Source: Porticoccus sp038143955 (lineage in GTDB: Bacteria > Pseudomonadota > Gammaproteobacteria > Pseudomonadales > Porticoccaceae). Taken from it: a DNA stretch of 64,000 nucleotides. Each line of letters begins with the position of its first letter. Positions within the stretch are counted from its first letter, which is position 1. The position numbers were made by a program, and so were the translations under genes. The notes beneath the pieces are model-generated. The model was not told the DNA's origin. It ran no database searches and was given only the letters and a program-made list of their open reading frames with translations. The stretch covers positions 744,001 through 808,000 of the forward strand of contig JAYQMT010000005.1 in NCBI GenBank assembly GCA_038143955.1, in the 5' to 3' direction. Positions 40,051-47,982 of the stretch are shown here, in pieces.

Positions 40051-41520
40051 ATGAAAAAATCATTAGCCATACGATTAAAAAAAGTATCCAAAATTTATAG
40101 GCTCCATAGTAGCCAATGGGACATGCTCGTTGAAGTGCTTAGACTTCAGAGATTTGGCTTTAAAGCAAAGTCTCCAGCTAAGGATTTTCCTGCCCTTAGC
40201 AATATATCTCTTGAAGTACATACTGGACAACGAATTGGTATTATAGGTAGAAATGGTGCGGGTAAAACTACACTTTTAAAATTGCTTTGTGGAAATTTCT
40301 CACCAACCCAAGGTGAAGTTGAAGTTAACGGTACAGTCCAAGCTTTAATGAGTGTTGGAATTGGATTTCATCCTGAATATTCAGGAAGGGAAAATGTAAA
40401 GGCTTCTTTGCAGTACAATGGAATTAAACTCTCAGAATATCAAAGAGCAATGGAAGGGATCTTTGATTTCTGTGAACTGGGTGATTTTTTGGATCAGCCA
40501 TTCAAAACTTATTCATTAGGAATGCAAGCTCGTTTAATGTTTGCTACCGCCACGGCAATTTTCCCAGACATATTAATTATAGATGAAGTATTAGGAGCTG
40601 GTGATGCCTATTTCATTGCTAAATCAAAAGCTCGTATAGACAAAGTAGTAAGCTCTGGATGCACTGTTTTGCTGGTATCTCACTCCATGCAGCATGTCAT
40701 GGAATTATGTGATGTGGTGATTTGGATGGATGAAGGTAAAATTCGAATGCAAGGAGAAGCCTTCAAAGTAGTGAAGGCCTATGAAGAATATTTATATGGG
40801 CCGATTCAGAAATTTCAGTTATCCAAAGAAAATTATAATGATAACGACGTAAAATTAGATCTTCCTAAAAATTTTATTGGAAGCAACGCAGCTTCATCAA
40901 AACAAGTAACTGTATTCAAACGTAATATGAGCCCTGACGAAGATATTTTGCTGCAAGATCCTTTTTTTATCCCACATGAAAAAAAACCATTTTTTGATGA
41001 TGAAACTTTTAGGGATGACAGTTTCAATTTCATAGCGCGGGGGGGTGTTTCGCGTTGGGACTGTGAAAAGGGAATCAAGGTGATTTCATTTTCAATTCAT
41101 ACTGAGAACGGCTTAGGGAACATACTAACAGCATTTCGTCCTGCTAAGTTTTTATTTGGCTTGCTTGCCGAAGAGACTCAAGATTTTGATTGCAGATATG
41201 GTATCGCTATACATGATTATTCAGGAATTTGTATGACAAGAATTTTTAGCCCGCAAGATAAATTTTCGATAAATAAAGGGGAAATACGAAAGATAGCAAT
41301 GGTACTTAATCCAACACAGATAGGTCCTGGGGATTATACTTTAAGCATAAGTGTTCATGAAAATTGTCCTATTGAAAAAATAAACTTTGCTAGAAGGTAC
41401 GATCTTTTAAGTAGAAGTTTTAGTGTTAAGGTAGAATTGCCTGATTCGCTAGCAGCTCTTGATTCTCGATTTTTTCAAACAGCAGAATGGAAATTTTCTT
41501 CAAGTTTAAAGTGTAAGTAA
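40051..41520 (+). CDS. wzt: ABC polysaccharide export ATPase Wzt with C-terminal carbohydrate-binding domain
   Basis: 489 residues. The ATPase part has Walker A GRNGAGKT (66-73), signature YSLGMQARL, Walker B DILIIDEVLGAGD and the H-loop SHSM. The C-terminal about 170 residues are an added beta-sandwich (from FRDDSFNFIARGG to the end), as in Wzt proteins that recognise a modified non-reducing end of the O-polysaccharide. This predicts a capped chain, for example by methyl or acyl groups. The partner Wzm is upstream and a large glycosyltransferase follows 20 bases after. Confidence 0.93.
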   Translation: MKKSLAIRLKKVSKIYRLHSSQWDMLVEVLRLQRFGFKAKSPAKDFPALSNISLEVHTGQRIGIIGRNGAGKTTLLKLLCGNFSPTQGEVEVNGTVQALMSVGIGFHPEYSGRENVKASLQYNGIKLSEYQRAMEGIFDFCELGDFLDQPFKTYSLGMQARLMFATATAIFPDILIIDEVLGAGDAYFIAKSKARIDKVVSSGCTVLLVSHSMQHVMELCDVVIWMDEGKIRMQGEAFKVVKAYEEYLYGPIQKFQLSKENYNDNDVKLDLPKNFIGSNAASSKQVTVFKRNMSPDEDILLQDPFFIPHEKKPFFDDETFRDDSFNFIARGGVSRWDCEKGIKVISFSIHTENGLGNILTAFRPAKFLFGLLAEETQDFDCRYGIAIHDYSGICMTRIFSPQDKFSINKGEIRKIAMVLNPTQIGPGDYTLSISVHENCPIEKINFARRYDLLSRSFSVKVELPDSLAALDSRFFQTAEWKFSSSLKCK

Positions 41521-41540
41521 TTTATGGATAAATATTTAAG

Positions 41541-44304
41541 ATGAAAACAACAAACCCGGCTTCCACTTTATTTCCTAACCAGAATATAGTAGAACTTTCT
41601 GAGCGCCCAGAAGAACTTTTATTAATATGTTTTTATGATCCGAACGGCATCTCTACTGTGCCAGAGACTGTTGCTTATATTCAAAAGCTTTCAAAATTTT
41701 CAATAACTATAATAAATTTATTTGAGCAGAGAGAAGACAAAAAAAATAGTGGGCTCCTAAAGTTATCAGCTAACTTAAATATACAGAGATTTTCAGGTTT
41801 AATAGTACACAATTCAATATCCTATAATGTTGATAATCTTTATTCGTTAGATACATTGCTAAATCTTAAATTTAAAGATTTTGATGGTATCAAAATCCTG
41901 ATGAAACAGGATGAGAATAATAGGTTTCAAGAGCTAGCTAAATATGTTGGCCAAGTTCAATTTGACCTTGTTTTTACATGTTTACCTGAAAGTGCGATTT
42001 CAAGAATTTATCCATCAGAATTAGTTGGTCCTACCAAATTCGTCCGGATGTATACCGGCTACGTAACCCCGACATTGAGAAAACTTGGATATATAGATAT
42101 AGATATAGATAGAAAAATTGATGTTGGTTATCGAGGCTCTATACAACCTCTATCCTTTGGTCGTCTTGCTTACGAAAAAAGAAAGATCGGGGACGATGTT
42201 TACAGACTGCTTAAGGCTAAGAAATTTAATGTAGATATTTCAAGTAAGTGGGAAGATCGTTTAGGGGCAGATTTATGGTTTGATTTTTTAGGCTCATGCA
42301 AAGCAACATTAGGCGTTGAATCTGGTGCAAGTATTTTTGACCTTGATGGCAAATTAAATAAGCGGTGTAGAGAGATTGAACTTGAACTTGGTAAGTTTCG
42401 GTTAGATGCTAACTATGCGGAAGCTTACTTGGATAAACTATCTGATTACGAAGATAATGTCTCTTATAAGCAGATCTCCCCTCGTCATTTTGAGGCTGCC
42501 GCTACTGGAACTTTACAGTTAATGTTTCCTGGTGACTACTCAGGTGTTTTCGAAGCTGGTAGGCACTACATAGCTCTAAAAAGAGATTATTCCAATTTAT
42601 CTGATGTTATGGCAATAGTTAATGATGAAACTAAGAGAAAAACTATTACGGAACGTGCATATGAAGAGATTATCTGTAATTCGGATTTTTGGATAGAAAC
42701 TTTCATTTGTCGATTTGATAAAGAGGTGGAGCAGCTTCTATACAGTAAAGCTTTAAAGCAAGAATCATTATTTAAGATAAGCAATAAAAACGTATTACTT
42801 CTTGCGGCGCATGAAACAGTCTTAGATCCTCGAATAGACTGGATATCCTCCAATAGCCCGCAAGATATTTCTATTCACAAACTCGGTATTAGTTCCAATA
42901 AAACGAATTCTTCTATTGCTAATGAAGAGTTTATTACGACAGAAGCAGAGCGAGTAAAATTTTCTGAAGATATTTTACGAGAACTTTACAGAGAATGCAG
43001 TCATACTTCAGCCGGCTGGGCAGGGCTACAAGAACTACAATTTATAGCTCAATCTCTTAAGTTAGAAGAACTTGAATTTTGCGAAATGTTTGGAGCACCT
43101 GTTGGTGACTTATACAATCTTTCATCTAGAAATCAAAAGTTTCAGTGGTATCTAAATTATATTTTAGATACATCTATGACTTTAATAAAAGCAGCAAAAA
43201 GAATGCGTGGATTTCATGCCGTTATTGCCGTTGACTTAGTAACTTTACCAGCTGCACTTATCCTGAAAGGGCTATTTAGCACTCCAATTATTTATGATGC
43301 GCATGAGTTTTGGAGTGAGAGTGATCCTTTGTCTTTTGAATTTGAGAAGCAGTTTTGGGTTACTCTAGAAAGACGATTAGTTACCCAGGTTGATTATTGT
43401 CAGACAGTGACTCCCAGCTTAGCGAATATTATGACCAATTTATATGGTGTTCCATTTCACCATGTGCCTAACTGTGAGCCCCCTAGCTAGTGCTCAGACA
43501 ACTAGAGTAAATAATAGGCGAACTAGTGACTGTATATTTCTTTTTCAGGGTAACTTTGCCCCCTATCGTGGAATAGACTTGTTGATAAATGTTTGGTCAG
43601 ACTCTAATAGTGACGCAGTTTTAGCTTTACGTGGTCCTGATAATGATTACAAAAAATTGATGATTAGCCTAGCCAAAGAAAAAGGCTCAAATAAACGGAT
43701 AATCTTTCCTCCGGCAGTAGATGAAAAAGATCTTGTAAATATGGCGCATCGAGACGGTGATATAGGTATTTTACCCTACACGCCATTTGGAAAAAATTAT
43801 CAAAATTGCTGTCCAAATAAAATGTCGCAATATATGGCTGCAGGTCTACCGATACTTGCAAATAAAACTTTTTTTGTAGAGCAGATTATTCAGCTCTCTA
43901 AGTCTGGACTTGTAGTTGATTTTTCCAAAAAGAATGAATTACTTGATGCTATTAATGAGCTTACTAGCAATCACATCGCTAGAAAAAATATGGCAAATGC
44001 ATCTAAAGAATATTTTAACAACGAATTTCATTGGGAGAAGGTAAGTCAAAATTTTTATAATAAAATAAAAGCAATAACATTATTAGACAAAAAAAGTTCA
44101 TTTATGATTTACCGAGATACTAAGATCGAACCACTTCTGATATCTAAAGATCGGGGTCTAAGGAGAAAAAAAATTATTAAGCAGTCTTTGACACGTGAAG
44201 TGCTAATATTTATTTGGCATAAATTTCCTTCACGTTTAAAATTTTACTTGAGTAGGTTTAGTTTTATAGCAAAATTAAAAGAAAAACTAGCAAAAAGGTT
44301 ATAG
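41541..44304 (+). CDS. Large two-module glycosyltransferase, frameshifted
   Basis: About 920 residues. Residues 1-400 resemble the putative glycosyltransferase at 55409-56700: a YRGSIQPLSFGRLAYEKRKIG region, then TLGVESGASIFDLDG, ISPRHFEAAATGTLQLMFPGDYSG and a C-terminal EAYEEII-like helix. The second module is GT-B family 4 like: PIIYDAHEFWSESDPL, FLFQGNFAPYRGIDLLI, GDIGILPYTPFGKNYQNCCPNKMSQYMAAGLPI. The frame shifts at a C5 run (43479-43483), where one C fewer gives NCEPLASAQTTRVNN. It probably adds two residues to the polysaccharide. The last 160 bp recur as a remnant at 37131. Confidence 0.78.
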
Positions 44305-44316
44305 ATACAACCATTT

Positions 44317-44337
44317 TAATGTCCTGGTAGCTCAGCT
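44317..44337 (+). repeat. 5' fragment of tRNA-Arg(CCT)
   Basis: TTAATGTCCTGGTAGCTCAG and one further C match 37437-37457, the tRNA start plus five upstream bases, then diverge. It is a broken tRNA end 16 bp after the glycosyltransferase stop, a scar of recombination at the tRNA site. Confidence 0.8.
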
Positions 44338-44491
44338 AGTTTGATGGTAGTTGGTTTTTAAAGCCTTATGAATCGCGGGCTTCAGAGATGATTTGAGAGT
44401 CATACCGTACAGTAATCTAGCATCGTATATAATTGTTCAGATTGACTCATAGGCTATGTATTTCCTAGGTTTTTTCTATTTTAAATGTAGT

Positions 44492-45856
44492 TTATATTAT
44501 TTTTGATAACCCCAAGCGTTTTTCAGCATAATCAATTATTTTGGATGCAATATCCATATTATTTACTGTTTCAATGCCCATGAGACCTGGGGAGCTATTG
44601 ACTTCTAAAACTTTGGGCCCATCTGAGGAGCGCAAAATATCTACTCCTGCGATACTCAACCCCATCGCCCTCACCGCAAGTTTTGCAATTTTTCTTTCCT
44701 CTTGAGTTATTTTGACCTTGGTTGCTGTTCCACCTAAATGTAAATTTGAGCGGAAATCATTTTCTGAGGCTGATCGCAACATGCCCGCTATGACCTTGCC
44801 ACCAATTACAAATAATCTGAGATCCGATCCATTTGAATCTTTTACAAAATCTTGAACTATGAATGGAGCCTGAAGTTTTTGAAATGCACTTATCACACTT
44901 GTAGCTGCTTTTATTGTTTCCGCTAAAATCACACCTTTGCCCTGAGAACTCTCTAGTAACTTAACAACTATTGGAGCGCCAGAAGTTAGATTTACAAGAC
45001 TTTCAGTATCACGAGGTGAATTTGCAAAAGCTGTATCAGGCATAGGTATTCTATTGAGTGCGAGAACTTGGTGAGCTGCTAATTTATCCCGTGAAGTGCC
45101 AATAGATGATGAAGAGTTCAAACAAAAAGTACCCATTGCCTCAAATTGTCTTACTACTGCCATCCCGTATCTAGTTATGGAATGACCGATACGCGGAATA
45201 ATGACATCGTAATGAGGTAAAACTTTTCCATCATAATGCACCTCTGGGCTATCAGATTCAATATTTAAATAACATCTTTTTGTATTTAAAATTTCACAAA
45301 AATGACCGTTTTTTTCGGCGGCTTGGATGATATGTAAATTAGAGTAATTGTTAGGTTCGAGACTTAATATTCCAATTCTTAGGGCTCTTCTATAGGAATA
45401 GTTTTTAGTTTTTTTATATAAATCAAAACTTAAAATCGTTTGCAAAAAACTTTTATCAGCTGAAATTTTAAAACCATCAAGAGCACTCCTGCCTATAATC
45501 ATCTTATATTTCATGTTTTCTCTATTAGTGAGAGTAATAGGTATTTTTTTCTTTACGGAGCCAATTAAAATTTCCGTTTCTATGACATATCTAAGTTCTG
45601 AGATTCCATTTGAAGATGTTATGTTTTTTTGATCTATTATTTTTGCAGAGCAAAAGACTGAGAATCTTTCATTTGTATTAATCGGGTTAATCCCAAACCT
45701 AACCATTTGATTATTTTCTTTTCCAAAAACTTGAATATTGAAAGCATGAAGAGCTGATGTATCAGCACCTGTGTCTGTCTTAGCTATCAACGCAGGAAGA
45801 TTTAGTTCAGGTAAACTAACCCACTCCTCCCAGCCTACAAAGTTATTATTTTCCAT
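44492..45856 (-). CDS. Retropepsin-like domain fused to RimK-type ATP-grasp ligase
   Basis: 454 residues with two modules. The first about 150 residues match the RimB/ATP-dependent zinc-protease-like retropepsin family: WVSLPELNLPALIAKTDTGADTSALHA with catalytic-type DTGA at 28-31, and IIGRSALDGF. The rest is an ATP-grasp amino-acid ligase of the RimK type: MPDTAFANSPRD, PIVVKLLESSQGKGVILAE, FIVQDFVKDSNGSDLRLFVIG, VLEVNSSPGL. RimK adds glutamates to ribosomal protein S6 in E. coli; other members make different peptide bonds. The fusion suggests add-and-remove control of a tail on one substrate. It lies inside the repeat-bounded segment. Confidence 0.85.
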   Translation of the reverse strand: MENNNFVGWEEWVSLPELNLPALIAKTDTGADTSALHAFNIQVFGKENNQMVRFGINPINTNERFSVFCSAKIIDQKNITSSNGISELRYVIETEILIGSVKKKIPITLTNRENMKYKMIIGRSALDGFKISADKSFLQTILSFDLYKKTKNYSYRRALRIGILSLEPNNYSNLHIIQAAEKNGHFCEILNTKRCYLNIESDSPEVHYDGKVLPHYDVIIPRIGHSITRYGMAVVRQFEAMGTFCLNSSSSIGTSRDKLAAHQVLALNRIPMPDTAFANSPRDTESLVNLTSGAPIVVKLLESSQGKGVILAETIKAATSVISAFQKLQAPFIVQDFVKDSNGSDLRLFVIGGKVIAGMLRSASENDFRSNLHLGGTATKVKITQEERKIAKLAVRAMGLSIAGVDILRSSDGPKVLEVNSSPGLMGIETVNNMDIASKIIDYAEKRLGLSKII

Positions 45857-46014
45857 AACTGAGATTAAATAGCATATTTTGTTAATTGCAATAATTTATT
45901 TTGGAATAGAGGCTTTATATCTACCAGATATTTATGATTCGAGTAAAATAATAAATAATACCCAAGTCTGATTTGAATTAAACAGCAGTTCTAAAAAGGC
46001 TAGCTTATGGGAAC

Positions 46015-46165
46015 ACCTGTTAAACGTAGACTGTATAGGGGCTACAAGAGGAAGAAATAGTATGAACGTGAAGAAAAAGATAGTACTTTGGTTATTTATT
46101 TTTATGATATCAATTCCGCTGTGGTGGTCTATGGACCTGACGTATAACCCTTTTCAATTATTCTT
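46015..46165 (+). repeat. 151-bp direct repeat, copy 1
   Basis: From ACCTGTTAAACGTAG to TTATTCTT. It aligns without gaps to 47633-47783 at about 90 percent identity. The repeat contains a ribosome site and the start of a tiny hydrophobic ORF. The copies flank the Cys-rich gene, the 102-bp repeat, the tRNA fragment and the outer-membrane barrel. Confidence 0.9.
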
Positions 46166-46235
46166 ACACCAATCAAATTTAACTCTTCTTGCTTTTCCAA
46201 GTTCCACCATATTGATACGTTTCTTCATATTTTGA
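46062..46235 (+). CDS. Tiny hydrophobic ORF in repeat copy 1, read-through version
   Basis: A 57-codon frame starting MNVKKKIVLWLFIFMISIPL, then WWSMDLTYNPF. The first 31 residues correspond to the complete 31-residue ORF of copy 2. Here the stop TAA is CAA, so the frame continues for 26 residues, overlapping the Cys-rich gene on the other strand. The extension looks accidental. An AGGAAG stretch 6 bases upstream could serve as ribosome site. Confidence 0.4.
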   Translation: MNVKKKIVLWLFIFMISIPLWWSMDLTYNPFQLFLHQSNLTLLAFPSSTILIRFFIF

Positions 46236-46358
46236 TTTAATGTCAGTCAAACATTTCCTGCAATGAAATACCCAATCTTTCAAGCCATGATATCGGCAAC
46301 GATACAGCACTTCTTTTTCATCTTTGCAGATAAAACAATCTTTGGTTCTAACTCTCAT
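46179..46358 (-). CDS. 59-residue Cys-rich protein, putative zinc-ribbon
   Basis: Begins MRVRTKDCFICKDEKEVLY, then RCRYHGLKDWVFHCRKC, and ends YQYGGTWKSKKS. Two CxxC pairs (residues 8/11 and 33/36), plus Cys21 and several His, suggest a zinc knuckle. I recall similar short proteins with a terminal TYQYGGTWK motif in marine gammaproteobacteria; function is unknown. Its ATG is four bases from the end of the 102-bp repeat, which therefore forms its upstream region. Confidence 0.65.
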   Translation of the reverse strand: MRVRTKDCFICKDEKEVLYRCRYHGLKDWVFHCRKCLTDIKSKYEETYQYGGTWKSKKS

Positions 46359-46361
46359 AGA

Positions 46362-46463
46362 AATTTACCATAGCTCATGCTATCTGAGTGTTACTATGAA
46401 ATTCATATGAATTTTTCTCAACAGGCTAACAGGCTTTTATCAGTGAGGTATCAAAAGGATTAA
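46362..46463 (+). repeat. 102-bp direct repeat, right copy
   Basis: Matches 37284-37385 with three mismatches. Here it is preceded by the Cys-rich gene on the minus strand and followed within 20 bases by the 3' part of tRNA-Arg(CCT). Confidence 0.95.
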
Positions 46464-46476
46464 ATATTGTGTGCTT

Positions 46477-46531
46477 CTCCTTCCTAAGGAGCAGGTCCGG
46501 GGTTCGACTCCCTGTCAGGACGCCAATTAAT
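46477..46531 (+). pseudogene. 3' half of tRNA-Arg(CCT)
   Basis: Contains the anticodon loop TTCCTAA with stem CTCC/GGAG, an intact T-arm CGGGGTTCGACTCCCTG, the 3' acceptor strand TCAGGAC and GCCA. It is followed by the same ATTAATACAAGG flank as the complete copy at 37.4 kb. The D-arm and 5' acceptor strand are missing, so it cannot fold into a tRNA. Confidence 0.88.
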
Positions 46532-46576
46532 ACAAGGGTTTATTAAAATAGACCTTACTCATCAATAAGTAAAAAT

Positions 46577-47362
46577 TTAAAATTGGTAACCAATACCTAC
46601 TTTAACATTGAATGCATCAGCATCGACTTCCTTTCTTACAGCGTAGGGGGCAATACCATCATGAAAATTACCTGTCACATGCTCATCTTCAAATTTTATG
46701 TAATTTGCTTCTGCGTAGGCATAAAAGGATTTACCAAATAATTGCTTATATCCTATTCCAGCTGAAAATCCATTCATATCTTCGTCTGATATTGATACAA
46801 ACTCCTCATCTTGGTTAGTTGGAGCTAAGTCTGCAGCAACATAAGCCAGTTTGATATAAGCAAGTTTGTTCTGACTAATTACATATTGTGGTTTTAGATA
46901 TATGGTATACATATCTTCAAGTTCATAGGTATTCCAATCTATGGTCCCATTATCAACTATCAATTGCTCAGCACCCATCTCAATATCATCAAGATAATAA
47001 TCAAATCCTAATCCAACCAGAAATCTATCATTCACGGGAAAATTGTAGCTTAAGCCAAAACCATAAACTCCATCAGTATCATCGGTGCTTAATGCTAAGT
47101 GGTGGGTAACTAAACCATTTACTGTGGTTGATTTATCAGAATCAGATTTAGTATTTTGAGTGCCAGCAAACACCTCAAATGCAAATCCACCAAAACTGTC
47201 ACTTAATTTAATATTTTGAGGTGGAGCTGAATTAACTGAAGAAGCTAATTGAGAATCAGTAGCAGCAGGTGGGATGTTTGAGTAATCATAACTTCCGCCT
47301 CCAGCAAAAGACAAATTTGTAAATATGACTAGGGGAAAAAAGATAATTTTTGTATATTTCAT
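46577..47362 (-). CDS. Outer-membrane beta-barrel protein of about 8-10 strands
   Basis: 261 residues with signal peptide KYTKIIFFPLVIFTNLSFA, then a Gly-rich and Pro-rich linker. The barrel has alternating strands such as GGFAFEVFAGTQ, GVYGFGLSYNFPVNDRFLVGLGFDYY, SFYAYAEANYIKFE and a terminal VKVGIGYQF with C-terminal Phe. It resembles OmpA/OmpW-like or Opa-like porin-family proteins; no exact match is recognised. A good promoter lies about 40 bases upstream, and AGGA precedes ATG. Confidence 0.78.
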   Translation of the reverse strand: MKYTKIIFFPLVIFTNLSFAGGGSYDYSNIPPAATDSQLASSVNSAPPQNIKLSDSFGGFAFEVFAGTQNTKSDSDKSTTVNGLVTHHLALSTDDTDGVYGFGLSYNFPVNDRFLVGLGFDYYLDDIEMGAEQLIVDNGTIDWNTYELEDMYTIYLKPQYVISQNKLAYIKLAYVAADLAPTNQDEEFVSISDEDMNGFSAGIGYKQLFGKSFYAYAEANYIKFEDEHVTGNFHDGIAPYAVRKEVDADAFNVKVGIGYQF

Positions 47363-47400
47363 ATATTTATCATCCTATCAGTTAGATTTTTTTCCATTGC

Positions 47401-47429
47401 ATTATAAAAAAAAATGAGTTCAAGGTAAA
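47401..47429 (-). promoter_or_regulatory. Sigma-70 promoter of the outer-membrane barrel gene
   Basis: On the minus strand, TTTACC (47424-47429), a 17-base spacer ending in a T tract, then a perfect TATAAT (47401-47406). The expected transcript leader is about 32 bases. Upstream, 47430-47632 shows no gene. Confidence 0.55.
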
Positions 47430-47632
47430 TACGTCCTATATCTAGAAATAAATGATTATAATTTTTTATCTTTTTTTCATAATACAAACTAAGTAAAAGA
47501 GTGGCTGTATCAATCATTTATCAAGAGCAAGACACTAAACAAGTAAGGGTAGTTAATATAGACAAAGCTGTTTGATTTCCAAGAAGGTTATAATAAGGTG
47601 GTAATAGCAACAACAACTAATACATTACCCAT

Positions 47633-47783
47633 ACCTGTTAAATGTAGGCTGTATAAGGGCTAAAAGAGAAAGGAATAGTATGAGCGTGAAGAAAAAGATA
47701 GTACTTTGGTTATTTATTTTTACGGTATCAATTCCGCTGTGGTGGTCTATGGATTGGACGTATAATCCTTTTTAATTATTCTT
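47633..47783 (+). repeat. 151-bp direct repeat, copy 2
   Basis: Gap-free match to 46015-46165 at a constant offset of 1,618 bases. Differences are spread evenly, including the codon that restores the stop of the tiny ORF. Confidence 0.9.
47680..47775 (+). CDS. 31-residue hydrophobic mini-protein
   Basis: Reads MSVKKKIVLWLFIFTVSIPL, then WWSMDWTYNPF and TAA. Three lysines followed by one membrane helix and an aromatic C-terminus look like a bona fide single-span peptide. AAGGAATAGT before the ATG provides an AAGG ribosome site 6 bases away. Differences from copy 1 include conservative changes (Asn/Ser, Met-Ile/Thr-Val), hinting at a translated sequence. No family is recognised. Confidence 0.45.
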   Translation: MSVKKKIVLWLFIFTVSIPLWWSMDWTYNPF

Positions 47784-47964
47784 TAGTAAAAATACCAAGA
47801 TTTAGATTTGGTTCTAATTGTTTCTCTGCTAGACAGGTCTTCTCTATTTGTTTAGCAGCGTATTCAGTTCCTGCCTCACCTGCTTCTTTAGCACATTCAC
47901 TTCTAACAGATTCAACTGATTCGTAAAGGTATTTATCATCGATACATAAATCTCTTAGAGGCAA
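47776..47964 (-). CDS. Short helical protein of unknown function, possibly truncated
   Basis: 62 codons from a TTG start: PLRDLCIDDKYLYESVES, Ala/Glu-rich helix, ending NLNLGIFTKE. Three Cys are present and the mature part is amphipathic helix. There is no ribosome site, and the open frame upstream begins only seven codons earlier at a stop, so the N-terminus may be lost. It directly follows the glycosyltransferase on the same strand. No family is recognised. Confidence 0.35.
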   Translation of the reverse strand: MPLRDLCIDDKYLYESVESVRSECAKEAGEAGTEYAAKQIEKTCLAEKQLEPNLNLGIFTKE

Positions 47965-47982
47965 GTAAGCACTTTTTGGTGG

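Noticed and set aside
47401..47419. TTGAAC as the -35 box for the TATAAT before the outer-membrane gene
   Set aside because: Spacer is only 11 bases; TTTACC at 17 bases is the better candidate.
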